Positions 1-11,299 of a stretch of DNA of 64,000 nt are shown here, piece by piece; positions within the stretch are counted from its first letter, which is position 1; every line of letters starts with the position of its first letter. Both the position numbers and the translations under genes were made by a program. The stretch is from Atherinomorus stipes (Eukaryota > Chordata > Actinopteri > Atheriniformes > Atherinidae): contig JALJCO010001038.1 of the NCBI GenBank assembly GCA_023101725.1, forward strand, positions 186,001 through 250,000, given 5' to 3'. The notes below the pieces were generated by a model. It saw nothing but the letters and a program-made list of their open reading frames with translations, made no database searches and was not told the DNA's origin.

Positions 1-1800
1 TTTATGTTTCTGCATTTTCTTCTTCCCCAAACCATCAAAGCATCAGTCAGAACATGAACCTCGACTTCACCTCGTCTGACGGTGTTTTTGCAAAACAGTG
101 GAGAAGGTGATGGAGATGAGATCTGTCCAGGAAAGCCTGAATAGCTTTGTATCCTTCATGGGAAAACCTTCCAGAGTTTGGTGCAAACTCTGTATTTCGC
201 ACTAACACGGTTATAGTGTGTTCCCGTTGTCCCGTGCAGCCAAGGGTGTAACTTTGGGTCCATCATTGGGAGGGTCGGATTCTTTGCCTGTTTATTTAGT
301 TATTTAATCATATGCATTCATAAAACAAGTCAGGGTAATTTGGTGTCTGTATAAGAGATACAGTATATTGTGATACTTTTCTTTTTTCCTTTTGGATAAA
401 TAGTAAACTTAGTTATTTACTTTTCACCGCTATAATCAGCCCCATTACAGGACAGTGAACAGAGATATATTATACATACTGCTGGCCTATGTAGTTTCTT
501 ACTTTTATGCAATTAAAACTGGAATTGTAAAATCTGTGAAACTTTCCTATGAAGTCAAACACATCAAAGACATCCATGCAGAAGAGCATTAAACAGCTTC
601 TAAAACAAATATGTTACTGTGAGTTTTGCATTACTAATCTTTTAACATTTATTAAATATATAAATATGATACAAGGTTCCATGATTAGTTCTCACTGAGA
701 CCCAAATTATGTTCATGTTGTGAAGTCAAAATAATAAAAAAAAAGTAATGATAATAATCCATTGAGCTGCCCTTTACATCATGGGATCTTAAAGGGCTAA
801 ATTTTCAAGTGCCAACATGTCTTTTGGGGGTGTGAGAATGACGGCCAGTGACCCCCTTTGTGCTGAAATAGAGATGTGGTAACGTGGCATCAAATGCACT
901 GTAGCTACAATAATCTAATATTAAGTAATACATTTAATTTCAAAACAAGCTCAGAATGTATGAACAACCTTAAAGTGCAGAGTGTTCATGCACCTGTAAC
1001 AGGTAACCTCCCCATTACTGACACATGATATAATAACTAATTAATTATTATAATTAATAAACTAAATAATCATATGACAACTAAACGATGTGAAGTCACG
1101 TCGCATTTCTAAAGTTCATACAGAAGTAAATCACGCGCATCCCAGATAGTGAGGACTGGTGCTGGACGAAAGTGAAATATAGGAAACGTCACAGCATTAA
1201 AAAAACAAACAAACAAACAAGCAAACAACAACTTTGGGAGCTTTTTGCTCTGCATTTCTAAACTTCAGCATGGATCATGTACTGATCCAGTTTACATCCA
1301 TGAGCACGCGACCAGGAGAGGAAGGCGATCAAAACGGTGAAACTTGCAACTTCGAAGTTGTGCTGCGTTCAGAGACAGCTGGGAAATAACAGTCTTAGCA
1401 TCAGCCTAACAGGGATAACTACCATGTGGGCTTTGTTAGAAAGTCAATAATGAAATCAATATTCCAAAAAAACTTTGGGGAGCTTCAGTTCTTCCAAAAT
1501 ACACCTGACCACATCCTGGTCTCTGGTAGAGAATAGCCTAACACTTGTGTGTGTCTGCTTTTAAGTGGTTACTGTGTTTTCCGACGTGCGCTCTGTCCGC
1601 GCGCTGATGGAGTGCACAGATGAAGACGCACATGTGCGTGTATTTACCCCTCATGTGCGTGTATTTACCTCTCTTTGGCCAATCAGTTCTTTTTTATTAA
1701 GGTTGATGTCTATCATCAATGAATCATGTCGTCTGTCCACCTTTTCTTCTTTACATTACTGTTGGTCTTCTGTTTCCCTCCATCCATCAAACACAGCAAT
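1..1800. other. AT-rich intergenic, no gene seen
   Basis: No coding pattern or recognised transposon was seen here. An (AAAC)n microsatellite lies at about 1200-1228. A short tandem duplication (18-bp motif, 21-bp period) of a CATGTGCGTG-containing sequence lies at 1631-1669. Confidence 0.5.
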
Positions 1801-2570
1801 AAGATAGAAAGCGGCTGGTATGGACAATACCAAATACACGGCGGGGGAAGAGGGAGGGGGTGCATTACAATACCAGATGATTAAAGGTGCTGTTGGTTTG
1901 CTAGAAAATATTGTAGCTAATAAAAAGAATTAACAACATGTTCATAAAAGATCAGTAATGTTATTATTAAATCCGAGTTGTGTTATTTTTTAGGGTGGTT
2001 ATATCACCTGGCTCTGATTATTGGGGGGGTCAAAACCCCCCTATCCCCCGTGGAAATTACGCCATTGCGTGCAGCGGCTAACAGGTGACATGATCACTGT
2101 AAACTGGCTTCTCTGCGCTGCGGCTCCTTCCCAGATGACTTTCAAAAACAGCGCATTTTCTACCTTTCAAAGGGACGACATGTCCGGGTGAAAGAGGACG
2201 TTTCGTCACCTTATAATACAAAGCATGCATAAATATACAAATAAATATATGAGGCACAGGACAAGAGCCCCACGATACCACTGGTTTCAAAGCGTATGAA
2301 TGGACTGATAGTTTACTCTGCGACGGAGCAGCGGAGTTTGAAAGTGAAACTAACGAGTTGGAGATAATTTCATCAGCATTCTGGTGGAGAAAAGAGGTGT
2401 CACAGCGGGACTCACCGAAGTAGCTATAAGGGAAACTATGGTGGGGAAGCCTGAATGTGGAAGCTGCATTTTGGCTGCATGTGCCACAGGGCGCGTAAAC
2501 GTCACGCGCCATTGCGCGGAATCCCGACCAGTAGTCGGCTGTATGGCCGGCAGCCGGCGCTTGTGGAAAG
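1801..2570. repeat. Unclassified repeat-like sequence upstream of the Gypsy fragment
   Basis: GC content rises relative to the flank. The stretch at about 2005-2070, with G and C runs around CAAAACCCCCCTATCCCCCG, resembles the edge of a dispersed fish repeat. Open frames here overlap on both strands and match nothing I recognise, so I treat them as chance. It may be remains of the retroelement to the right, but no LTR was found. Confidence 0.3.
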
Positions 2571-2571
2571 C

Positions 2572-2860
2572 ACTGCATTTGCCAGCCGGACCTTGAATAA
2601 GGCTGAGCAAAATTACTCCACGACTGAGCAAGAATGCCTGTCTGTGGTTTGGGCAGTAGAGAAATGGAGATGCTACCTGAAAGGGAGGTATTTCATTGTT
2701 GTGACTGACCACTCATCGCTGGTCTGGGTTTTTAAGACACAGAAACCCAGTACTAGACTGATCCGGTGGGCTCTCCATCTACAGGAATTTTCATTCATGG
2801 TGGAGCATCGGAAGGGAAAATACAACATTGTTCCTGATGCACTCTCACAGATGAAAGCAT
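2572..2860 (+). pseudogene. Ty3/Gypsy retrotransposon RNase H fragment
   Basis: The translation carries the classic Ty3/Gypsy RT-RNase H junction: FASRTLNKAEQNYSTTEQE, then an A-V-E-K-W stretch, a VVTDHSSLVWVF motif, LIRWALHLQEF, and HRKGKYNIVPDALSQ. About 95 residues of a normally >1000-residue Pol protein remain, in one open frame ending shortly after at 2919. The gag, protease, RT palm, integrase and LTRs are not visible on either side, so this is an isolated relic. The family call is secure from the motif order. The clade within Ty3/Gypsy cannot be set from this piece. Confidence 0.85.
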
Positions 2861-3222
2861 CTGTAACACTGACGCTGCTTCACGTTGCTCTGACTAGGTT
2901 TTACCTCTTCTCTGCGTAGTTCTGCGTGTGTTTGTATGATCTGAGGATACTTAAGCAACCTGCAGGTCTCCCTGAGGGGAATTGCTTGTTTTGTTTTCCA
3001 GCAGAGGCCTTGGAATGTTGTTTAGGGGTTTCTGTTCAGATGCACCAGTGAACTGTTTAAGTGGATCAATGTTTTCTCTCCTCTCTCTTTCTCTCTCTCT
3101 CTCTTCTCTTCCTCACTCCTTTCTCTCTGTTCCACTTTCTATTATTGCCTCTATTAACTTTAATTTTTCCCTTGTCAAGCCCAGCAGTATGCTATGGAAT
3201 GCTGTTATAAACAAATGTTTAA

Positions 3223-4815
3223 AGGTAGAGTCCGAAGTCCCTTCACTGTTTCTGTTTGCAAACAGCAGCATTAAAACTTAGCGCCCCTCCCTCTCAGGCT
3301 AATGGCTGACTCTGTGATGTTACATGTTTCATTTTGCCAAAAGAGTGTTTGTAGCATCACCTGTTGATTGTGTGGAGAAAGCAGAAGGCTCTGTTGGATT
3401 TTTCTTATTGTTCAGATTTGGTCACATGGTTGGTCTCAGGTGAGCCCTGCCATTTTGATCTCTATGGCTCACTTGCAGTCACATGGTTTTGCCATTTTGG
3501 ATTGCTGTCTGGCAGGAGCAAGAGGCTTCAGTTGGGCCTTTGCTCAATCTTTTCAATCCATCTGCGCTGAACCTTGGAGAAGCTTTGTTTGTGAGTAAAA
3601 TTGGCATGTTTCATATACATGAATGGATGGTGATGAATATTTTGTCTCTATTTAATACATGTTAAGATTTATAGCATCCTTCTGCTTTCCTATGCAATAT
3701 CTGCCATTATGATAGCAACCCAGTCATGTGATGTGATGTAATGTGAAATTTAATATATGTACATTGAAAGATCATTTTCTATTGTTTCTAGTTTCACAAG
3801 AAGAAAAAAAGTGGAAAAAAGCACTATAAGAAAGCCAATTGATGACAAAGAAAAGTAAAGGCTTTAAACTTTACGTCCGCTTCTCAGTCGTCTTTACTCT
3901 TTGAGTGCCCAGTCCATCAATGTTTAGCTGTCTGTCACTGTATGGAGGAGCACACATGCAGGGGACAGAACAGACTCGTTCTTCAAACTATTCAGCTTCA
4001 AGCTTCTCCTTCAGAGCTCAGAAGCGGGTAAAGGCCAAACTGATATTAGCCCTGGTTTTCCAACTTGCATTATCTAAAGCCCTTACCTTTTCTTCGGTGC
4101 ATCCGCCGTTTTTTCTTTCTTTCTTTCCTTCGAGAGTTCGAGTGAGGGCTGCACGGTGGCGTGGTGGTTAGCACCGCAGCCTCACAGTAAGAAGGTCGCT
4201 GGTTCGGGGAGGGGGGGTCGAACAATTCCAACCGTGGCCTTCCTATGTGGAGTTTGCATGTTCTCCCCCCGTGTATGCGTGGGTTCTCTCCGGGTACTCT
4301 GGCTTCCTCCCACCGTCCAAAGACATGCATGTTAGGTTAACTGACCACTCTAAATTGTCCCTAGGAATGAATGTGAGTGTGAATGGTTGTCTGTCTCTCT
4401 GTGTTGGCCCTGTGACAGACTGGCGACCTGTCGAGGATGAACCCTGCCTCTCGCCTGATAATAGCTGGGATAGGCTCCAGCAACCCCCACGACCCTGAAC
4501 TGGATAAGCGGTACAGAAAATGACTGACTGACTGAGTTCGAGTGACTGGCGTCTGCTCCAATCATGAGCTTATTCCCACACGGCGTCATGCTCTTAGCTC
4601 TGTCATTGGCTGGTGATATAAACAGAAATCTTCACTGAGAAACGTCCCGAACACAACAAAACAAAGCTAAAGAGCGAATTACAAGCAGGGGAGAGAGAGA
4701 TGCATTTAAACGCGCCACGGCAAGTGACTAGAGACCCAAAGGCCCAGTTTGAGACAGATTTCCACTTGCGCAAGTCTAACGTTTATTTTCAGGGGGGAAA
4801 CGTCTGACTCTACCT
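3223..4815. mobile_element. TTAA-flanked non-autonomous DNA transposon, interrupted by a SINE
   Basis: The left end AGGTAGAGTCCGA begins directly after TTAA (3219-3222). The right end is the inverted copy TCTGACTCTACCT, followed by TTAA (4816-4819). TTAA target duplications are typical of piggyBac and Kolobok elements. No transposase is present. Removing the SINE (4146-4533) and one duplication copy leaves about 1.2 kb. It could instead be two unrelated copies whose outer ends happen to face correctly. Confidence 0.5.
4146..4533 (+). mobile_element. tRNA-derived SINE, near full length
   Basis: It starts GGGCTGCACGGTGG. An A-box-like TGGTGGTTAGCACCG and a B-box-like CGCTGGTTCG give it a tRNA-like head. 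The body contains the fish-wide TTTGCATGTTCTCCC and CCAAAGACATGCATG blocks. It ends in a short (TGAC)n tail. The 12-bp sequence GAGTTCGAGTGA is perfectly duplicated on both sides (4134-4145 and 4534-4545). The duplication and the terminal simple repeat indicate LINE-mediated retroposition. It sits inside the TTAA-flanked element at 3223-4815 and is therefore younger than it. Confidence 0.8.
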
Positions 4816-4819
4816 TTAA

Positions 4820-5344
4820 TTAAAGAAATAAAATGAATAAACAGGATATCGAGGGGAGCCTTGTGTTCATAAAGCTCCCCTTGGTAAAGCAAAAATGTTC
4901 AACACAATAAAGTCATCAGATTACCATTCTGCTTGCTATGATGCTAGACAGGATAAGTAAAAAAAAGAAAAACGAAAAAGAAAGTGAAAGTAGATCAAGC
5001 AGCGACAGTGGGTGTTTCCTGCGGGGGGTGGGGGCTGGGGTGTGTGCTTGCACACCTAAGCAGAACTGGCTGAGTAGACACAGGGAGGGAGGGATAGAAA
5101 GAGACGTTTCTGTCAAATGTTATGTTGTGAAACAAACTTGCTGTGGCTTATTTAGCTAGTGAATAATTATTTTGCCACCAAAACTCTTTTCTCAGTGTTT
5201 TTTGTTTCATAGAAGTAAACAGCTGTTCAGATGATGTAGGTGTCACTAGGTAAAAAAATATTGGCAACAAAGACACTTTTCCACTTGAAGTGCATTGCAG
5301 CACAAAAAGGTTGTTTTCTCATCTTTTTGGTCTAAAGCAGGCAT
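4820..5344. other. Intergenic, no gene seen
   Basis: Mixed A-rich sequence with short purine runs around 4957-5000 and a GGGGGGTGGGGG-type run near 5024-5040. Nothing else was recognised. Confidence 0.4.
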
Positions 5345-5870
5345 TTTCACTAACCTGACTCCGCCAGATGGATTTGCTCCCGTATATCCACCTGGGAATC
5401 ATCCGTTAGAGTAGTTTTGGGAAGGGGCGAAAATACTGGTTAGCTGATTGGATAACGCATCTGTCTATCAGCGCCTATGTCGGTGATAGACAGGCCACAT
5501 CAACCAATCAGATCAACGAAGCATATGACTACTAGCGACGACGAAAACACATCCACAACCCAGGCTACTCTTGCTGCTACCGGCAACGGCTCGTTAGCTC
5601 AGCAAACATGAAACATGTCGGCAGTAATGCCAATAAAACTTGAGCGATAGCCACGCTGACGCTAGTTTTATCCGCAGAAGCCGCCATGTTGTTTAGACTG
5701 AACTGTCGCTTCTTGTTGCGTCACACCTCAACCCGCCTCAAAGCCAATGCTGATTGGACGTTCGTTTGGTGAACTGCTCCAAATTCTCTTCAACGGAAAG
5801 TAGCCAGACTGATCTGCGAGTAAAAACCTGAATCAGGATGGTGTCACGAGGCTACGTTTTCACTGCAATA
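5345..5870. repeat. Probable dispersed non-autonomous DNA repeat
   Basis: This GC-richer block contains an internal inverted repeat (CTGATTGGAT and CTGTCTATCA, mirrored by TGATAGACAG and CCAATCAG at about 5450-5515). It resembles a dispersed fish repeat, judging by compositional shift and memory of similar sequence. The exact ends and target duplication were not resolved. Confidence 0.35.
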
Positions 5871-5955
5871 AACCCATGTTCTACTGCAGATTACTAAAGA
5901 ATGTAAAAAGCTAGAAACAAATTATTTTATTCTGATAAAAGAAGAGAGTCTAAGC

Positions 5956-6161
5956 CAGGGGTGTCAAAGTGATTCCAGAAAGGGCCGTGTGGCTGCTGGT
6001 TTTCTTTCCAACCAAGCAGTAGCACACCAGATTCCACTCATCTCGTCAAGTGAGTTCAGTCTTAACCTGAAGACTTGACGAGATGAGTGGAATCTGGTGT
6101 GATACTGCTTGGTTGGAAAGAAAACCAGCAGCCACACGGCCCTTTCTGGAACCACTTCCTG
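5956..6161. mobile_element. hAT-type foldback MITE with perfect 8-bp target duplication
   Basis: Two inverted arms of 85 bp (5967-6051 and 6073-6157) differ at only two sites by eye and enclose a 21-bp loop. The ends are CAGGGGTGTCAAAG on the left and the complement of CAGGAAGTGG on the right. GTCTAAGC is repeated exactly on both sides (5948-5955, 6162-6169). An 8-bp duplication and CAGGG-type ends are hAT hallmarks. No coding capacity. The arm identity suggests a recent insertion or gene-conversion-like maintenance. Confidence 0.85.
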
Positions 6162-6169
6162 GTCTAAGC

Positions 6170-7726
6170 TTTCCTTTCGTCCATTCAGTTTTTGCATAGG
6201 CATAGTACACATTCTGTGGCTCTGCAAAAATCTGTGAAAATGCTAAGCATTTTCCTAAAACCTAAATTGTAGTTTGTAGTTGTGCTAAATATCCTGGCAA
6301 TATGGAGCGCTCTGCTTGGAAAAGGCCTGGGAGTCAATCAGCGCTGTTTTTTCACAGAAAATCATTATTTTTTTCTATTCTATTTCAGATTCGTGAACAT
6401 ATTTTTATGAAATAAGACTAAAATCACAACATTCATAGTGAGAACATGAGGCAGTCTCTGGATCAGAAGGACCTGCTTGGACTGAGCTGTGATGTGCAGT
6501 AGCGCCGTGGTCTTTTCTGGGGTCAGCGGCTGCCATCGAGACTAAACATTGATATGGAAATGTGCCCTAACAACTGGTGGCTTGTATTAACTCACAGAAA
6601 GATTACAATAAAGATCAGCTACAATGAGGCTGTGACCCTTCAGGGACACAGTGGGGGGAACAGAAGTGACTCTTTGAGGCAGCGGTCATGCCTGATAACC
6701 TCCAGGCCACTGCACCAAGCTTTTCCAGGAAACGAAAACGTGGACTGATTTTTAAAAAGAAGAAAAAAAGCCAGGCTGACCAAGATGAAGTTGCCTGGGG
6801 ACACGGTGGAAAGAGAGATGAAGGGAGGGTGAGTGAGATACATTTATATTATGTGATTAAAGGGGAAGGGGAGGCTGGTCAGCCGGCGACAGACAGAGTG
6901 ATGTAGTGGGAGTTGAGCAGCAGCTCTATACTCTCTAATTGACCCCAGTTAGGATCCACACACCCTTTCCTTGGCTCACAAAGAGCGCCTAATTGCTGCA
7001 GCTGATTGGGTCCTGATAGAATTACGGCTGTCAGTGAAGGTCATTAGGCACAGATTCATCTTCCATCGCGGGGACGAGCAAAGCTGCCCTCCTTATTCCA
7101 CAAGCTGTCCTAACGAGCTTGCCATGAGCTCTTTTATCAGACAGAAAATCCCAGATAAAGCAGAAAGCTATCCTGCCCGTGTGTGTCTACACGTGTGTGT
7201 TTTGGCATAACGTCTGATCTCAGATTTACAGATCAATATTTGTGAGTGTGAACAACCCCTGAAGGTGGACTGATGCAGAGCTTTGATGGAGGCTTTAATC
7301 TTTGTGGTGAGGCCGAAGATCCTCGCAGCTGCTCAGTGGCATCGGACAGGAAGCAGATCGCTCAGATCATGCAGGACCTCCAAGGTTTTCTTTCTTTGAG
7401 CAATGAAAGCAGAGTAGATGTGCATAATGTGAGAGCATCATTGCTGCAAGTTTTTATTCTAGAGCATCAATAAACTTCAGCAGATCTAAACTTGAGCCAT
7501 GTTTTGGTTTCCGAAGCTTTTTGCTGGGCTTTCAACCACATCTCTCAGGCTTCCTTTACTTTTGTCTTTTTATTGTCAGGGTTAAGAACAAACCACAGAC
7601 ACTGCCATGGGAGAATATCTAGTAAAAAAAGAAGAGGAGAAATGTGAACGGGAAGTAAAACGCGATTCTTTACAAATTGTGCAGACCAACTAAAACTGAT
7701 GAAAACAAAATATGAAACATTGGCAG
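6170..7726. other. Intergenic, with a candidate conserved non-coding stretch
   Basis: No gene was recognised. At about 6900-7170 the sequence loses its AT-rich, repeat-like character. It contains several TAATTG/CTAATTGA-type homeodomain-like core sites and balanced composition, as is common in vertebrate conserved non-coding elements. That interpretation is inference only. Confidence 0.35.
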
Positions 7727-7730
7727 ATAA

Positions 7731-8580
7731 CTACGGAAGCGTATTGCATTCACCTGAAAAAAATAGAATTGGTCTGTTTTTCTGAATTAACGAGATAATT
7801 TTTACAAAAATAAATCAAAACATGTTTTTCTGAATTAACGAGATAATTTCAAACAAATAAACAAAAACGTTCTGTTTTTCTAAAATAACGAGATAAAAGT
7901 GAAGCACGTCCGAATGGGCTTTACGCCTGAACAAGCGCATAGTCCGCAGGTGTCTATGCAAAGTTGACAAACTAATAGTAATCGCATCAACATAACTAAG
8001 AGACAGGAGAATTTCCCAGTGTCTCAATCCCAAGAGAAAGTAAAAGTTAATTAAACTCAACAAACGGGACATGTTGAAGCTTCTCTGAAGGAAACAAAAG
8101 AGTCTCTTGCTGGTGGGAACGGTCACAGAACATCCACTTTGAAGTCATAGCAGTATTATCTTGTTAATTCAAAACTGAACGTTTTCATTTATTTTTGTAA
8201 AAAAAAAAAAATCTCAATAATTCAGAAAAACAGAACATTTTTTTTGTTTGCTTTAAATGATCTCGTTAATTCAGAAAAACAACGTTTTTATTTATTTTTG
8301 TAAAAAATATATCTCGTTAATTCAGAAAAACGTTTTTTGTTTGTTTTTGTAAAAAAATTATCTTGTTAATTCAGAAAAACAGAAGGTTTTTATTTATTTG
8401 TTTGCTTTAATTATCTCGTTAATTCAGAAAAACAGAAGGTTTTTATTTATTTTAGTAAAAATATATCTTGTTAATTCAGAAAAACAGAACGTTTTTGTTT
8501 ATTTTTGTAAAAATTATCCCATTAATTCAGAAAACAGACCAATTTTATTTTTCTCAGGTGAATGCAATACGCTTCCGTAG
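7731..8580. mobile_element. Non-autonomous DNA transposon with tandem-repeat arms
   Basis: Inverted ends CTACGGAAGCGTATTGCATT (7731) and its complement (ending 8580) are nearly perfect. ATAA occurs immediately outside both ends (7727-7730, 8581-8584). Inside the ends, the left arm has about three units and the right arm about eight units of a roughly 50-bp repeat built on GTTAATTCAGAAAAACAGA. The two arms are in opposite orientation. About 250 bp of unrelated core lies at 7900-8150, with no transposase. I cannot assign the superfamily. Confidence 0.7.
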
Positions 8581-8584
8581 ATAA

Positions 8585-9335
8585 CTGTTTAGCCAACCGA
8601 GATAAAGTTCACATTACATTATGAGATATTAAAACTAAATGACAGAAGACTAAATGTCTTAAAACTAAAGAAAGGTTCTTATTAGCTGGTCTAGTAGTTC
8701 TAATTAATAAGTTGATGAGTGATTATGCTGGCTTCCACACACTGTAGTTAATTACCAGGAATTCACTCTATTCAACTGTACTATTTCACATTAGATTGCT
8801 GTTCTGTGACTTTACAGGACTTAACTTTAATGTTCACAATAAGACTGTAATTTCTAAATTTACTGTCAAAACAGTGCTACCACAGAAAAACTGCTGGGAT
8901 ATTTTCTGGTTCAATTTCACAGCATTGTATTGCATTATTTCATTGTAAATATTGTATTAAGTCTATCCACCGCAAATTACATGAACCGCGCAGAATTGTG
9001 GGACCTGCTGCAGATTTTCAAGATTTTAACGATGGATCACTCTGCAAAGAGAAGATCAAATAAGTTTCTTCTAAGGTAATTATCCTGCTTTCCACCTTTG
9101 TTTTCACTACACATTGACACTTTATAGATAATGAAGACTTTTTTTAAGCCAAAGTCATTATTAGCAGTTTTTACAAATGTATGTCCCAGCAGATCTGATA
9201 CAAAAACAATGAGGTTGTTTGGCTCATTTATTCTGAGCTACTATAAAAGCTAGCTTAAGCTTTCACTTAAGACGAATATTATCCACTCCACAGAACATCT
9301 GAGGCAAATCATTTATAGCTTAAGACTAAGACTGT
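8585..9335. other. Intergenic, no gene seen
   Basis: AT-rich sequence without recognisable genes or repeats. Confidence 0.4.
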
Positions 9336-9592
9336 TGAGTTTGCATGTTCTTCCCGTGTATGCGTGGGTTCTCTCCAAGTACTCCAGCTTCCTCTCACTG
9401 TCCAAAGACATGCATGTTAGGTTAATTGATCACTTTCAATAGTTCCTAGGAGTGAATGGTTGTCCGTCTCTTTGTGTTGGCCCTGCAACAGACTGGCGAC
9501 CTGTCCAGGGTGTACCCTGCCTCTCGCCTGATAATAGTTGGGATAGGCTTCCATGACCCTGAATTGGAAAAGTGGTACAGAAAATAAATGAA
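9336..9592 (+). mobile_element. tRNA-derived SINE, 5'-truncated copy
   Basis: Same family as the copy at 4146-4533. It begins in the body at GAGTTTGCATGTTCTTCCCG and ends GTACAGAAAATAAATGAATAA. The tRNA-like head is missing, which fits 5' truncation during reverse transcription. No clear target duplication was found. Confidence 0.7.
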
Positions 9593-10245
9593 TAATTGCT
9601 TTACTTTTATAGAATTTAAAGTCTGTGTAAAGGGAATTCTGCAATTTTCTTACAAATACATTATGAAGGCCATAAATGTATTGTTATAAACGTGTGAAAA
9701 GCCTCCCAGCCAGTAATCCCTTAACAGCCCCCCCCCCCCATATGCCAAAAACGCCTGAAAAATGCATACCAGAATTAAATTAGCTGCTGCTCTTGAACCC
9801 TTTGGAGTACATGCAAAAGCTTGGCCTCTCTGTAAAGATAACACTCTGAATTTTCACTTTGGGCTTTCAAATTCATTGTAACTTTAACTAGCATGTAGTT
9901 ACTTAATTGGGAACACACAGTAATCAAGCTTTTTTTTTTCCCTCGCCTGATTTTTTTTTTTAATTTAGTTAAGTAGCTGCACACAGAAATATGGAGATAG
10001 GAACTGGATAATCACATGAGGCTGTGGCATGAAGGTTTATCTGTTACCAGTTCTGATTTGGTGACAATAGCATCAAAAAGGACAAGTATATGGGTGTTTT
10101 TATGTGAATATGTTCAGGCGCTATCCAGAATTTTCCATTTGGAGACTCAAAATGTGTCCCTTTGTATAACAAGCTTTACAAAGCTGTAAGTCCAGAATGC
10201 TTCAACATACAGTCATCATTGAGATCTCCAATGAAAGGTGGTACC
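9593..10245. other. Intergenic, no gene seen
   Basis: Contains a C11 run near 9728 and T runs near 9930-9960. No coding pattern. Confidence 0.4.
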
Positions 10246-10250
10246 AAGAG

Positions 10251-11292
10251 CAGGGCTCCAGACTAAGTTTTTTTACTAGGAGCACAGTGGCCCCTAACTT
10301 AAATTTTTAGGAGCGCAAGAAGAAAATTTAGGGGCGCACACTGAAATCAACTTACAACGCAAATGTTCACATTTTCTCTCATTTTCACTGAATTACTGAT
10401 TAATACTTGAACAATAAATGCAAAAACTACAATGTTCACAGGTCACAGCACATTCATGTTTCAGACGGCTCTGTGTTTACTCTAAGTCCCATGTTTTAGT
10501 TGTGTGGTGCCAGGTCCCTGGATGTTGTGGGTAGTGATGCAACAGATCAATGACTTCATGGTTTGAAGCAGTTTACAGTTTTTGAGTCATGGATCGGATC
10601 ACCAAAAAGGAGAGGAAAAAGTCCAAGACAAATTTACCTCTATTTATTTGTTTCAGTATTTTTGCCCATTAAAAATATTAAACTCAAGACTCATTCCACT
10701 CAGATATATAAAAATAGATTAATGATAAAGAAATTATGATAAAAGGACCAGTCACAGATGACAGAATTGCAAGGTCATGCATGATGTCACCAGTTCACGT
10801 GATAACAATCATGATAAAGAGGGCTGGATTAAAGTCCTGTGGTCCATGATGGACAAAAACCCACTCAGACCCCCTGATGATTGACTTCTAATCTGGTGTC
10901 ACTGATAATTCAGCCATCGCAAATCTGCGGGGCTTTTATTTTGAAATTCACCGGATGCTTTACACTACTTCCGTGTCTGATTTCCTGTCTGGTCCTGGCT
11001 ACACGGCTACACTGCTTAGAGCTTGACGCGTTGGAAGCATGTGCTGTCATAAACAGACCCGACACCGCAACCAGACACCGATCACTTCTGTTGCGCCGGT
11101 GTGGAGTTAAACTGTGACTGAAACGGTCGTGTAGTGAGGCAGCACCCACACACGGAGCCGGTGTGAAAGTCCGTCAGCAAAAAAACGGCACATTTTATTG
11201 GTCACACATGCGTGAGTGTATTAAAAATGTACTCGCTACAGCTCACATTTCAGTCGCAAAATGTGACCATTTGGTCGCAGTCTGGAGCCCTG
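10251..11292. mobile_element. hAT-like non-autonomous element, about 1.04 kb
   Basis: The ends are perfect inverted repeats: CAGGGCTCCAGACT on the left and AGTCTGGAGCCCTG on the right. AAGAG lies directly outside both (10246-10250 and 11293-11297). The right interior carries repeated GTCGCA/GTGACCA motifs (11245-11285) seen at the ends of fish hAT-type elements. A hAT should give an 8-bp duplication. Only 5 bp match here, so the superfamily call is tentative. No transposase domain was recognised inside. Confidence 0.6.
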
Positions 11293-11299
11293 AAGAGGC

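Noticed and set aside
2078..2712. Overlapping minus-strand open frames of 166 and 120 codons
   Set aside because: They lie opposite or next to the Gypsy fragment, overlap each other in different frames, and have no recognisable domain.
8155..8545. CRISPR-like spaced repeats
   Set aside because: Units are directly tandem with related sequence between the conserved parts, form one arm of a DNA transposon, and the organism is a vertebrate.
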